64,000 nt of DNA from Epiperipatus broadwayi (GCA_028023455.1 JAQFVV010000553.1:60001-124000); one strand, 5' to 3'. Shown: positions 24,230 through 35,879, counted from the stretch's first letter. The notes: generated by a model not told the origin, from the sequence alone. A program made the numbers and translations.

Positions 24230-24560
24230 ATACAAATAAATGTTCATTAATTAAAAAACTATTGTAATAACAATAAAAATAATAAATGTGATGGTAATAA
24301 ACTATTATATACAGTCTTCCAACCTGCAGAAGTACTTCTGATTAATTCCTTAACCTATTTCAAGTGCAGTTAAATTCAAAAAATCAACAATCTGCTAGCA
24401 TTAAAATTCAGAATTCATGGGATTTGAATTGACGATGTTTGCTTCCATTTTGTTTTTTAATTTAACCGCAGTTGATGCAGGTTAAGGAATTAACCGAAAG
24501 TACTTCTGCAGATTGAAAGACTGCATGTAATAGTTTATTACCATTATATTATTTTCATTG
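24230..24560. repeat. Palindrome of Penelope-end-like sequence
   Basis: The left half ('aatgttcattaattaaaaaa', 'gcagaagtacttctgattaa', 'aattcatgggatttgaattg') matches the region downstream of the Penelope-like frame at 57870-58080. The right half is an inverted partial copy ('accgaaagtacttctgcaga'). A P1 copy begins ~80 bp further on. Confidence 0.6.
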
Positions 24561-24753
24561 TTATTATATATATATCAAAACAAAAAATTTATGCTTTAAT
24601 AATAATAATAATAATATTTGATCAATTTTTTATTGCATTTATATAAAAAATATAAGATTTGAAATACAGGCATTTCTATACCCAGAACTTAATTGTAAAT
24701 ACAGGGGATTTGAACTCAGATACACATGATGCCACACATGTAGAAAAGATAAA

Positions 24754-24809
24754 TAATCACCACTATACATATTTCATGCTGAACCAGCACTCATCAGTTG
24801 GTCCAGATT
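24754..24809 (-). ncRNA. Hammerhead ribozyme motif, P1-b left arm
   Basis: Minus strand: AATC and ACCAA form stem I 5', CTGATGA is at 24791-24797, stem II is GTGCTG-GTT-CAGCAT, then GAAA. Stem III is ATATGTAT, the triplet ATA, then GTGGT and GATT as stem I 3'. All core bases are intact; one proximal stem I pair is lost. Confidence 0.65.
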
Positions 24810-24817
24810 ATCATCTC

Positions 24818-24868
<51 letters not shown>

Positions 24869-25064
24869 CACTGCTCAGTTTTATATTAAGATAGCAAATC
24901 TTTATACTTTAATGGACAGGCTTCAATCCACCCAACCTCCCACTCTTCAGTCACCCATACCACTGAAAACAATATTGGCATCAGCATGGATTTGGGCATT
25001 CTATCATCAGATTTTTCAATGGTATGGATGACTAAAGAGTTGGAGGTTGGAATGGATTGAAGCC

Positions 25065-25166
<102 letters not shown>

Positions 25167-25174
25167 GAGATGAT

Positions 25175-25229
25175 AATCTGGACCAACTGATGAGTGCTGG
25201 TTCAGCACAAAATATGTATATTGGTGATT
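25175..25229 (+). ncRNA. Hammerhead ribozyme motif, P1-b right arm, one core base changed
   Basis: CTGATGA at 25187-25193 and full stem I (AATC/GATT, ACCAA/TTGGT) are present. The GAAA box reads AAAA, so the conserved G of the core is lost. Confidence 0.55.
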
Positions 25230-25689
25230 ATTTATCTTTTCTCCATGTGTGTGGTCATGTGTATCAGTAATATGAGATAATGTAAATAGTTGAAAGTTGC
25301 TATATTTATAAAAAAATATAAATATATTTGAATTTTATTGAATTTAAAATTTATATTTAATTAAATGAAATGTAATAAATTTTAATCTAATACAAAATAA
25401 TAAATAATTATTTATGTATTTATTGGAAAGTGATTGCTGTGAGTAAGATGGAGGCTAAAACATATGACATTTATAGACTAAATTTATTTTGAATTGATAA
25501 AAAAATCAAATCAGATGTCATATGACCTAAATTTATATACTATACACAAATAAATATAAATCAACAATGAGTGACATTTAAAGGCACATGTTCCCCACTT
25601 CCATCATGTTATCAAGCTGCAAATTCTTTATTTCTTGTCAACATTTTAAACATCTAGTATAAATTTATTATAAACAAATGCCAAAAAAT

Positions 25690-26250
25690 AATCTGGGGAT
25701 ATTGAACTGAACAATTTTGGATACGGATTTAATAAGCTCTACCATTTAGCATCTATTGATTACTAAAGCTTACACTAGATGGCTTAAAAGTAGTGAGGAA
25801 AAGAAAGATATGATAATGATAGCAATGTGTAAGTTAAGATCATGTGATGTCTTGTTGGTCAGATGATGTCTTAGTGATATTTTAACAATTCTGGTCAAAA
25901 AATAAAAATGACTAAGGATATAAAAAAATTAGAATGACCATAATATATAGAAATTGAACCAGTTTCGGATTTATATAACTGTGCAAATAAATAGGCTTGG
26001 ATTTTAAAAAATGAAAAGGTTTTCATTTCAGACTGGTAACTTAAAAATATATCAAAAAGTAAAAATTGGCTGATAGAGATTAGAATGCATTAGATTCAAA
26101 AGGTGCAAGTGCCCCATTTAAAGGAAATCTAAAAATTTCTCACTGGTGAAAACCATGAGCTAGAAACTAATGGGGATATTGGTTGGATAGCTCTGGATTA
26201 GGATTTAATAAGCACTACTAACTGGTATCTATTGATTAATAAAGCTTTCA
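25690..26250 (+). repeat. P2-derived sequence with decayed hammerheads
   Basis: 'aatctggggatattgaact' near 25690 is a hammerhead 3' end. At about 26130-26185 a fuller copy reads CTGGTGA ... GAAACTAATGGGGATATTGG, with core and cleavage site damaged. 'atcatgtgatgtcttgtt' near 25842 resembles the P2 terminus. Confidence 0.5.
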
Positions 26251-26689
26251 ATAGGTAGCAAATATGTAAGAAAAAATGGTCATCCCATCTCCAAGAGAAA
26301 AAGACAAATAATAAAATATGAGCTATGGGTTTTGCAATGTCTATACAAATCAACACATTGGTCCATTATTTTATTTAATTAATATTTTGTCATGTTGTTT
26401 TTTTAGTTTCTTATACAGCAAATCTTTTTTTCGAACTTTTTAAACACTGTTTTTAATTTTCTTTAATGTATACTACTCTACACCATTTCTTTTCAATGAA
26501 AACAATTTCACTATTGCATTTTTAAAGAATATCTTTAAGATAATCTTTAAAATGAGAGCGGAGTTCATCTTTCCCATAAAACTTTGCTCAATTTCATTTT
26601 AAGGACATCTTGCAATTTGCACTGACTTTCTTTGTCCAATTCAATGAACATGTAATTTGAAATGATATTAAACTAGTTAACTTTTAATT

Positions 26690-27275
26690 TAGATAGTTTT
26701 AACATGTTTATATATGAAAAGAGTCCACACTTAATATCAATATTAAGAATAATCAACAATTTCAATCTGTTGTCAAGGCAACCTCCATTTAACACTAACA
26801 GTGGTATCTGCCTTTATCTATGACTAATATGTATATATACACACACAAAAGACTGCGACTTGACAAAAGCAAGTGAGATTATTAATTTAAATAAGTTTGA
26901 ATAAACCTTGTTAAAGAGTTAAATATAACCTGTTTTGAATGCAGACTAACATATAGTCAATTTTAACTTTCAAATTCCACTGAAGCAATATATTACTTAG
27001 ATAATAAAACTAATAATGTTTAAGACTAGATAGTTTTCTGAATGGAAATATATGAAAGCAGCCAACACTTAAATAATATCAATATTAATAACAATCAACA
27101 ATTCCAATCTGTTGTCAAGGCAACCTCTTTTTAACAATAAAGATGGATATCCACCTTTATCTATGGACTAATGTGTTTAGATAGACACTAAAAATTGCAA
27201 CTTTACTAAAAAAAAAAGTGAGATTGTTAATTCAAAAAAGTTTAAATAAACTTCATTAAACATGCTAATGTAATA
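26690..27275 (+). repeat. ~335-bp tandem duplication
   Basis: 'tctgttgtcaaggcaacctc' occurs at about 26768 and 27109 in matching contexts, each followed by 'cctttatctatg'. The two units are diverged. Confidence 0.6.
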
Positions 27276-27719
27276 AAAAATGAATTAACGTAGTAAAATT
27301 TAATAAACTACTATTAAATTTTATAAAATAAACTCCAGTTTTGTTTTATTACATATAAATTATTTTTGAGATTACATATATGCATACATAGTTATTTGCA
27401 TGTTATTAATCAAGATTATATGGTATATAAGGCAGATTTTAGATTGAATAATCTATATTTGTTTGGTGAAAGTTGCAATCCACCCATAACCCTGGTACAG
27501 GATTTAATTATAATACACACACCTATCTGTCAACTGAGATATTTGTGTCAATTTTTTCCAATTTAATATATAAAAAGATAAAAAAAATTAATTGTCTTCA
27601 AAATATCATTTAAAAATAATAAGTAAAAAAAAATATTAAGTAATGCTTTTAGGAAAACAGTACTAACCGACTAAAAAAAACAGAAAAATAACAATATATC
27701 CTGATTAAAATTTTCAGTA

Positions 27720-28250
27720 GAAAAAAAAGTGAATCTTGGTTAATTTGCCATTCTTAACAAATATCAGAGATCTTAAGAATCTAGACTTATTATAAAGCAA
27801 TTAGAAATTGCAGAAATATTGCCATTTCAAAAAGACATTTGAGGCTCAAATAAATCATAAAAATTAAAAAGCCTCAAATGCTTTTATGAAATGACAATAC
27901 TCCACAATTTCCAATTGTTGTATAAATAATATTCATTAGGGCTGTAGCCTCAAGCACATGCGTATAAAATGCAATAGTAGGGACCTCTACAGGTCTTAAA
28001 ACCACAAGCTTACTTCTTCCAATGAGTAAGCTTGTGGTTTTAAGACCTGTAGAAGTCCCTACTATCACATTTTATACACATGTGCTTGAGGCTACAGCCT
28101 TAATGAATATTATTTACGTAATCAATGTGCATTTAAATAAATTTATAATTTCAACTTTAAATTGTTGTATAAATAAGTCTAGATTCTTAAGATCTCTGAT
28201 ATTTTCCAAGAATGCAAAATTAACCAAGATTCTTTTTTTTCTTCTATTTT
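27720..28250. repeat. ~530-bp foldback
   Basis: Centred near 28020: 'aagcttgtggttttaagacc' is mirrored on the left, as is 'tgtgcttgaggctacagcc'. The outermost arm 'agagatcttaagaatctaga' (near 27767) is mirrored near 28180. The inner arm halves differ in one segment. Confidence 0.7.
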
Positions 28251-28324
28251 TTAATCTGATTATTTTATTTTCCTACCTTGTAGTTGGCTAGTATCGTTTA
28301 TATAAAAACATTATTTAATTAGAA

Positions 28325-28445
28325 GGAGCTTGAAATCAGGCTTTTAAGCTCTTTACAGTTGTGCACTCAATCTTATACAATGGACTGACATGATCACATA
28401 CATTTGAAAAAAATACATGATCTCCAATATGCATATTTCATATTT
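28325..28445. repeat. P1 arm fragment
   Basis: 'acatgatctccaatatgcat' and the preceding sequence match the outer part of a P1 left arm. The match stops at the hammerhead GAAA position. Confidence 0.4.
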
Positions 28446-28834
28446 TTTTAAAATTTTTTTTTACATATTATTTTGTAAACTAAAAAAATCTCATCTGAAA
28501 ACAAATTTCAAAAATGAGGGTATACAGACAGAAACACACATTAATACAGCAAGTTGATTAAAAAAAGCATATAATACATATAACAAAAACTGAATTAAAA
28601 TATTGCTAATAATTAAATTAAATACTTCAAACACATAAATATATAATATATTAATAGTAGGAAAAAATTATATTCATTCTAATATTAATGTTTTAGAATG
28701 TTTTTTTAACAAAACTTCATATAAAAATTATATTGAAGATGGCAATATTTAAAAGAATATTAATTAAGATATTCTGGTATATATATATTAAATAATTTGA
28801 TTAAATATTATCTGTAGCATTTTTGACTAAATGC

Positions 28835-29195
28835 AGAAAAATGGAAAGAAAGAAGAAAAAAGAAATAAAGAGAAAGATGAGATAAAGAGAGAGAAATAAA
28901 AATAAAGAGAAATATGAGATTAAAAGAGAGTGAGAAAGAGAAGTAAAAAGAAATAAAAAAGGGAGAAATGAGATAAAAAGAGCACAAGAGATAAAGAAAA
29001 AGATAATAAGATATATAAAGAAAGAGAGAAGTAAAGTGAAAAAAAAATTAAAAAAAAGAAATAAAAAAAAGAGAGAAGTAGAAATAAAGAAAGAGAAATC
29101 GAAATAAAGAGAAGTAAAGAAAGAGAAATAGTGAGAAAAAAGGCAAAGAAAGAAAGAGCTAAAGAGAGAGAAAAAAAAGATAAAGAGAGAAAATC
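28835..29195 (+). repeat. Purine-only low-complexity tract, ~350 bp
   Basis: Almost uninterrupted A and G with recurring 'aaagagaaa' and 'gagataaaga' units. No frame. Confidence 0.85.
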
Positions 29196-30094
29196 AAAAG
29201 TTCAAAATTTGAAATGTTAAAGTTTTCAGCGTAGATTATAGACCAAAAACAAAGTACTGTATTAAGAAATCCAATTGAAGAACAGCGGAATCACTTTTAA
29301 ATGCAAAGTGCTGATCAAGTATGATTATGAGTGTGAAAATGTAAACTCCTTTGAAAAAGTAAATGTTATCTCCTATAATGCTTTCAATTTTATTCAAATA
29401 ATTATAAAGTAATTTTAATTTCCTTTAAAACGTTCTTAACAAATTTCTTTGTCAAACTATAAACTAACTCCCGTAATATATTTTAAAAATAAAGATTGTT
29501 CTCTTTTGTGCAGTACTGTGTTAATTTTTTTTTTTTTCCCATCCAATTTTAGAAAGATCATCTGACTAAAGCAAAAAGGATATTAATTCATTAATCAAAT
29601 ATTTAATAAAATAGTAACCCAGAAGACTGTGAATATAATTTTTGTTGTTTCCAACCGCATTTTCCTGCAATAATTATTTTCACCTGAGTCAGTGTAGAAA
29701 TATTTTCTACTTGTAAACTTTCTCATTAATACATAATCAAAATTTTTAATTAATTTACATTCTAATGACATTTAATAAGACAGTAATGCGAAATGTTTAT
29801 TTTATTTCAACTTTTAATAACTTTTCGTTTTAATATCGAATTTACTAGTTAATTATTATTATTATATATTTTTTAGAAATATATAGACAGCTCACTATGA
29901 AAATATTAATTAATAATTTACGTAAAGATATAAATAATAAATAGAAATGCGGCGGTTAAACTAAAGCCATAATTAATTTAACATTTAAATGCATGTTGCC
30001 CCCCCCCCCTTTATTTTATATTTATAATATAGGTAAACGAAAATGAATTAATCAATAGGGTATATAAGATAACAGATATTTTAGTCGTCGTATT

Positions 30095-30225
30095 CAAGTG
30101 CATTACATCTATGTAAAACACCAGTTTTATCACCACGCGCAGTTTGGTGCAGTTAATGGGATCGGATGGTCCTAGGATCGATTCTGACGCCCGCAGATCG
30201 GGCGAATTTCTTATAAATTCCCGAT
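30095..30225 (+). repeat. Possible tRNA-derived SINE head
   Basis: 'agtttggtgcagttaatggg' resembles an A box and 'ggatcgattctgacgcccg' a B box, followed by a GCCCG/CGGGC hairpin. The patch is clearly more G+C-rich than its surroundings. Confidence 0.35.
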
Positions 30226-30544
30226 TAATATGACATGTTCCTTTTTTTTAATCATTTATTTAAAAAAAAAAAAAACTAATTCATTTTACTATATACAATA
30301 AATTAATATATAGCAAGTAAAAAAATAGACATATTACAATTAATTTCAAAATAAATACAACCAGCCAAAATTAAAATAAAAATTTGTAGATATATATTTC
30401 CTTGAATAAAGTTCCTTCTAAAATTATCAACCATTGGTTGTGAATTTTAATTTAGCTAGTTTTATTAATTTTGAATTTTATTAACTAGTTTAGCTTTTGA
30501 CTTTATGATAGTTTGTATTTTGTGAATTTACTATTTAATTTTCA

Positions 30545-30935
30545 ATATTTGAAATACAGACACTCTTCATATACCTGGAGCCTAATTGTAAATATAGGGG
30601 ATTGAACTCAGACTTTCAAGCACCTTTCAACTATCCACACCATCTCATAACATTGATACACATGACCACACAAATGTAGAAAATATCAATAATTATCAAT
30701 ATGCGTATTTCGTGCTGAACCAGCACTCATCAGTTGGTCCAGACCGTCATCTCTCACACACATGTTTAATCCGCGCTCAGTTTATATTAAGATAGCAAAT
30801 ATTCATAATTTAATGGACAGGCTTCAATCTACTCCAACATCCAACTCTTCAGCCATCCATACCATTCAAAATCTGATGATGGAAAGCTCAAATCCCATGC
30901 TGATGCCAATTTAATTTTCAGTATAACTGATTGCT
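30545..30935. mobile_element. P1 half-element (copy c)
   Basis: Left arm only: 'gggattgaactcagacttt', 'gctgaaccagcactcatcag', 'tttaatggacaggcttcaat' and 'aaaatctgatgatggaaagc'. The right arm is absent. Confidence 0.7.
30691..30747 (-). ncRNA. Hammerhead ribozyme motif, P1-c
   Basis: Minus strand: ACCAA then CTGATGA (30727-30733), stem II GTGCTG-GTT-CAGCAC (fully paired), GAAA (30708-30711), triplet ATA, then TTGAT as stem I 3'. Stem III reads ATACGCAT, with one pair lost from the palindrome. Core intact. Confidence 0.6.
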
Positions 30936-31284
30936 GGAATATAGATAAAATTAATGCGGAAGTACTGAAACCCCCCTAGCAAGTTATATGCAAACTAACC
31001 GCTGGGATTTTCACTATTTCCGCATTAATTTTATTTAATTTCAAATAAAATAAAAATATGCTTCATATTTCAAATTCAGAACTTGAGGTGTTAATTTAGT
31101 AAAGACGTCGATGCACATTGTTAATTATTATTTTTCTTTCTTGACTTTTAACATAAATACTTAGATATTTTACTACATAAGAAACAGATCTTCATTGATA
31201 TTTCTGTAGTGACACACTACCGAAATATTATTCATTATTGGATAATCTCTAATCTAATGACTGACTAATAAAAATTATTAATAG

Positions 31285-31602
31285 GTTTTGATTAGTCCAT
31301 CATCAAATATTAAATATTGAATGTTTTTAGAAAAACTTCAAACTTTATTTAAACTTTAAACTTTCCAAATACATTCAACTGTTAGTAATAGTGCACAGAT
31401 TAATATATAACACCATATTTCAAGTAGCATCATTCACCTCCCTTCTTCAGATGTTATAGGCATAACCAGTGGCAGTACTAGTCTGGGAATCGAACCTGGA
31501 CTTTTAGATTTGGAAATACTGAATTTACGATAATGCTCTAAACCAACTAATTCATCAATATTTAATATTAAAAAACGGAAATAGTCCAACGTATAATTAC
31601 TT
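31285..31602 (-). repeat. SINE-like repeat S1, copy 3
   Basis: Minus-strand copy with terminal 'ttggactatttccg', B-box-like 'ccaggttcgattccc', 'tctgaagaagggaggtga' and the tail 'cagttgaatgtatttggaaa'. An A-box-like 'ttggtttagagcatta' is also visible. Confidence 0.65.
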
Positions 31603-31641
31603 CTAGGTCTTCTTTGATAAAAATTTTTCGTATTTTTTGTC

Positions 31642-31659
31642 AAGTATTCTGAGCCTCAA
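31642..31659. repeat. 18-bp target-site duplication, left
   Basis: aagtattctgagcctcaa, identical to 32814-32831. Confidence 0.75.
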
Positions 31660-32813
31660 CAGTCCACTAGAGGGAGCCAAGACATCCAGTTAACATTGCT
31701 TCTGGCTCGCTGTTTCGTTCCCTTTTTTCTAGTTTAGGGAATTAAATTTCTCTAAAACTATCCCTGTTAAAAAGGGGAGTTCTTAGCTCTCTTTTCATAT
31801 ACAAGCTATATCAACAATGTAATCACAAGTAAGAATAATTTCAACTTTTATAAAAACGCTATGTAAATATATGGCAGCCACTGAAATTTACAAATGATTT
31901 CTACAGAGATTTTACCTTTTAATGAAAATTTTCATTTCACTTAATTTTGATGAATGAATGAGAGAGTCTGGTTGTTGGGAGAACCCCCAGGGGCCTAAAT
32001 CCTAGTTCTTTTAAGGGAGGGGAATGGGGTGAGGGCACTGTGGTGATCGTTACCAATGTTGGTTTTTCTCATTCACAAGATAGAAAAAATAATGTTATTT
32101 ATGGCAATTCTTTAATGTTATCATTATAAGTGATTTTATCCATGTATTATTGCAAAATAAGTTGCAGTTTGGCTCATGATTCTAATTGCAAGTGATTCAC
32201 CTTATTTAATTTTATTACTTCCACTGTTGTTATTGATAGGGCTGGCCTTTTGCTGTTCATGTGATTTTCGTGATGGATTAGAATGGTTTTCAGCAGAGTC
32301 ATTTTGAAGCTTGAATTTTTCCCTCTTGTTCTCCATAGTTTTCCCATAATTTTTCCAAAGTATTTGGGATTGCTCTCTTGTGAAGATATTTGAGGCCATT
32401 TGGAAGAACTGAACAGTAGATTGATTTAGTCCATATTTTATGTTATCTCCAAGTGTTTACCTATTTCTCAACTTATCTACTGCAAATTGGATTTCCCAAT
32501 ATTGTACTCCTAAAAGACTTCATATTTGATTTCTAGACTTTACAAATAATTCCTAATTGTAACATTCATTTGTTTTCAATGGTTAATACACACCCTTTCC
32601 ACATCCCTTTCCCTTTTCATATGTATCCTTCCCTTTTCACATTGTTGCTCCTGAAATTCACACACCCTTTCCACATCCCTTTCCTTTTTCATATGTATCC
32701 TTCCCTTTTCACATTGTTGCTCCTGAATTTCATTTTTACAATTCTTTATAAGTCTCTTATTTAATTGTATTTGTAATTCTTTTTTTATGAATAAACTTTC
32801 ATCACTGAGAAAA
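31660..32813 (+). mobile_element. 1.15-kb insertion, possible retrocopy of a transcript
   Basis: Bounded by a perfect 18-bp direct repeat. The right end has AATAAA at about 32789-32794, followed ~16 bases later by a short A run, as expected of a polyadenylated transcript copied by LINE machinery. No terminal inverted repeats were seen. Inside there is a 72-bp direct duplication (32588-32731) and, on the minus strand, a 65-codon frame (32202-32399: FTREQSQILWKNYGKTMENK) of unknown meaning. The source transcript is not recognised. Alternatives are a non-autonomous LINE derivative or an unknown transposon. Confidence 0.5.
32588..32731 (+). repeat. 72-bp tandem duplication
   Basis: 'caccctttccacatcccttt' starts at 32591 and again at 32663; two nearly identical units. 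Confidence 0.85.
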
Positions 32814-32831
32814 AAGTATTCTGAGCCTCAA
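32814..32831. repeat. 18-bp target-site duplication, right
   Basis: Identical to 31642-31659. Confidence 0.75.
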
Positions 32832-33055
32832 GAATTCTGCATCCATCAATATTCATAGGACTACTGAGCAGAAAAGTAATGAGAAGAGTCATAACTGTAA
32901 TAGTAAATCTTATTTGATTCTTTTGTCCCGTTAAAAGAAAATATACTTTGTTACCATAGTAACTAATAATAAATAATTCTAAGTTCAGTTGCTCATAAGG
33001 ATGTTATAAAATACAATAAACAATGTACTAGGAATAAATACGAAGGTAGAAGAAC

Positions 33056-33217
33056 AAAGATTATGTTGTGGAAATGGGATGGAGCAGAATATGGGAAAAT
33101 TTAGAGTGGGGAATGGAAAATAAATTGGCTAACAGGTTTATCTGGGCATAATTGCTGAGATATTCTTGACTTTGTTTAAGGAGAAGTCACAATACATCAC
33201 ATCACATCACATACAGG
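33056..33217 (+). pseudogene. LINE 3' fragment with CATCA-repeat tail
   Basis: 'aaagattatgttgtggaaat' and the following ~160 bp match the extreme 3' end of the LINE at 54.1-56.6 kb, including the terminal CATCA repeats. It is a short 5'-truncated copy. Confidence 0.8.
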
Positions 33218-33269
33218 ATAATTATTTTATTAAAATAATAAAGTTTGTTGCAAAGTTCATATAAAGTGA

Positions 33270-33790
33270 GAGCACTGGAAGTGATGGAGTTCAATCATCA
33301 CGTGATCACCTTTTCATACACTTAAACAAAACAAAAACACCAAAATATATAGAAGTCTAAAGTGGATTCAGATCTGTAAAGACTGCACAAGTGAATTGGC
33401 TTGGATTGAATACATTATTGTGTTTTCAGTTTAGATTGATAGCTTTTTAATTAACCAAAAAAGATAAAATATGAATGCTGTGTGGTTGCATTAGATCCAA
33501 AGATCTGGATGGCTTGCTTCCAGATCCAAGATTTCTCACTGATGAAGGCCATAAGCTAGAAAATGTGTGAAAATATAAAATACAATAAACAATCTACTTG
33601 AGTGCTGGACAGTTGCATTAGATTCAAAGATCCAAGTGTAATGCTCACAGATCCAAAGCTCCTCACTGATGAAAGCCATAAACTAGAAACTAGTCTGGGG
33701 ATATTGGATGGAAAAGTACCACAAATTTCTAACATCTATGGATTACTAGTTTTTGCATTAAGGTGACCCCCTATGTGGAAAACTTCATTA
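33270..33790 (+). mobile_element. P2 unit with tandem hammerhead motifs
   Basis: Begins near 'atcatcacgtgatcacctt', like other P2 termini. It contains the family body ('cttggattgaatacattat', 'gttgcattagatccaaagat') and two hammerhead motifs in the same orientation about 124 bp apart. The first (about 33525-33575) has CTGATGA and GAAA but no cleavage triplet; the second is the best in the window. Confidence 0.65.
33651..33709 (+). ncRNA. Hammerhead ribozyme motif, P2 (best copy)
   Basis: Distal stem I is ATCCAA (33651-33656) with TTGGAT (33704-33709); the internal loop is AGCT and ATA. Proximal stem I is CCTCA (33661-33665) with TGGGG (33696-33700). The core CTGATGA is at 33666-33672 and GAAA at 33686-33689. 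Stem III is the self-complementary ACTAGT (33689-33694), with cleavage predicted after GTC (33693-33695). Stem II is short (AG/CT plus mismatches). A two-part stem I with an internal loop is the arrangement needed for the loop contacts of natural hammerheads. Confidence 0.65.
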
Positions 33791-33799
33791 CTAAATGAT

Positions 33800-35035
33800 G
33801 AAGAGATACTCTCCATGAGATTCAAACTCTAAAATCTGCCACATTACCATAGACTAAAATAATGCAGTGTTAATTCTATTCATTTAAAATCACTATTACT
33901 TATCTAACTAAAGTGGGCCTTTTTGCTTTCAAAAGTTAGAAATTTATGTGGAACCTTTAGTAATTGAGTTCACTATTTCTACTATTATAATAAATTGTAT
34001 GAGGGTATTTGTAATATCAAACAAACAGTTATCAAAGTGACAATTATATTGTACTGACTGAATTAGATTTTTTAAAGATAAATTTTATTTGGAAATCAAT
34101 TCAAAGAAAACATTGAAATAGAGTGGTTGGACCATAAATGATTAATGTAAACTAAAAAATTTAGTTTTACCATTTCTATGTATACTGAAAGGCCAAAACC
34201 ACTATAGTTTTCATTACCGAAAGGGATGTGTGCCCAGATTAGTGAAAAACTTTGGTGGCTGCTTTATGCATATTTAAATGCAAGAGTATCCGACTAATAA
34301 ATTACTAGAAGTAGTACAAGGATCTAATGACAGGAGGCAAAATATTTTTTAGGAATAACCTTCTAAGAATGCTGGTTGATACTGCTTTGAGTTGTGATGT
34401 AAGTACTTTACAGATAGCTTCCTTATCAATAGCATTTTCCACTGTGAATATTGTGTCACTGAATGGAGAAGTTGCCACCTTACCTTCTAGATATTCATTA
34501 AATATTATCATGAGAAATATTATTGGGGTGCTTTAGGTTCCTTCTCTTTCACATATCTCTCATCCAAATATCAGAAGAGATGTTGTTTCACAGAAAATGC
34601 AGTGAAAATTGTTAATCAGATCGAACTTGCCAATAACTCAAGATACAATTTTACTGCCTAAGACTTGACTCAAATCAAGATTGCCTTTTTTGGATGTTCA
34701 ACCAAAAATCAATAATCAAAGATTTATGGCATAAAAATGGAATTTGGGATTCCAAGTAAATTTTTTTCCCCAGAGCCAACAATAAGGCCAGCATCTTCCT
34801 AGATCTCATCACTAAATTCGGAACAACCCATAGTTATTGTGTGTATCTTTTCATAAATGAAATTTATCAGTTAATAATCTTTGTCATTGCAGGCAAATAT
34901 AAACTATGAAGCAATTAATGACTGTCAAATTTATGGCTATAGTGGTAGAATTGAAAGATGTAACAAAGCCATTATGACTCTATCATCTGAATAATATATA
35001 ATACTCAATTGTCTAATCATGTTACTACTTTTACA
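33800..35035. other. No gene recognised
   Basis: Overlapping short frames on both strands near 34305-34536 have no recognisable motif. Confidence 0.35.
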
Positions 35036-35039
35036 ATGC

Positions 35040-35215
35040 TGTATTTTCCACCCTTTTCTACAGTTTTCAGTTTCAATTGCACAGCAACCTTCTTCAGAAC
35101 ATTATATCTCCTAATCTCAACTGTTACAATCAAATTTGATATAATGTTCTGAAGAAGATTGCTGGGCAATCAAAACTGTAAACTATAGAAAAGGGTGGAA
35201 AATCAAGCATTGTAA
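35040..35215. repeat. Foldback repeat with hammerhead-like core (P3 type)
   Basis: 'ttctgaagaagattgctggg' on the right is mirrored by 'cagcaaccttcttcagaaca' on the left. In both arms CTGAAGA is followed by a good stem-loop (GATTGC/GCAATC) and then (G/A)AAAC. Stem I and stem III are not convincing. Confidence 0.55.
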
Positions 35216-35474
35216 AAATAGTAAAGTGATTGGTCAATTGACTGTTATGTGGTATACCTTTGGCAATGCAATAGGAAAGAGTAGTTATTATACTTCTTGA
35301 ATATATCATCTAGTTGGAATATTTACAAGTTTCTTTATAATATCTTGTTAACAATTAAGCTGTCAAAATTTATCGAAATAAATAAAAGAAATAAGCAATT
35401 ACAGGCATCCCCATTCAATTCATCAAATAGTTTTGATGTGCCGATGCAAATTTTTTTTACAAATGACAATTGAA

Positions 35475-35720
35475 TTTCAAAAATAGATGCTAAACTCTCC
35501 ACATAGAAGTGCCACTCAGTGCAAGCCAAAGTAATCAATGGATGCAAGAAGATTTGTGCATAAATTCCCATCTAGTGCCTACTTATCCAATATCCCCAGA
35601 CTAGTTTCTAACTTGTAGCTTTCATCATTGATGAGCCTTGGATCTGAGAACACTGCACCTAGATCTTAAGGATCTAACACAACCCTCCAGACACTATCTT
35701 TTACTTTATTGGCTAACTAT
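35475..35720 (-). repeat. P2 copy, minus strand
   Basis: Contains, on the minus strand, ATCCAA ... GAAACTAGTCTGGGGATATTGGAT (35584-35644), but the core reads ATGATGA. Flanking 'gccactcagtgcaagcc' and 'tgcataaattcccatctagt' are P2 landmarks. Confidence 0.6.
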
Positions 35721-35879
35721 AAAGCTTTGAGTCCAAAATGACAATACAATAACATTTTCAATTCAACCTCATTAACTGGTATAGTTGTATAGATCTGAAC
35801 TCAGTTTAGCATCCATGTTGGATCTCTTCGGTTCTATAATAAACACAGCCACCATAATCCTATTGGGCATGATTGGTAT

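Noticed and set aside
30001-30011. Poly-C run
   Set aside because: Too short and isolated to interpret; may be slippage or sequence error.
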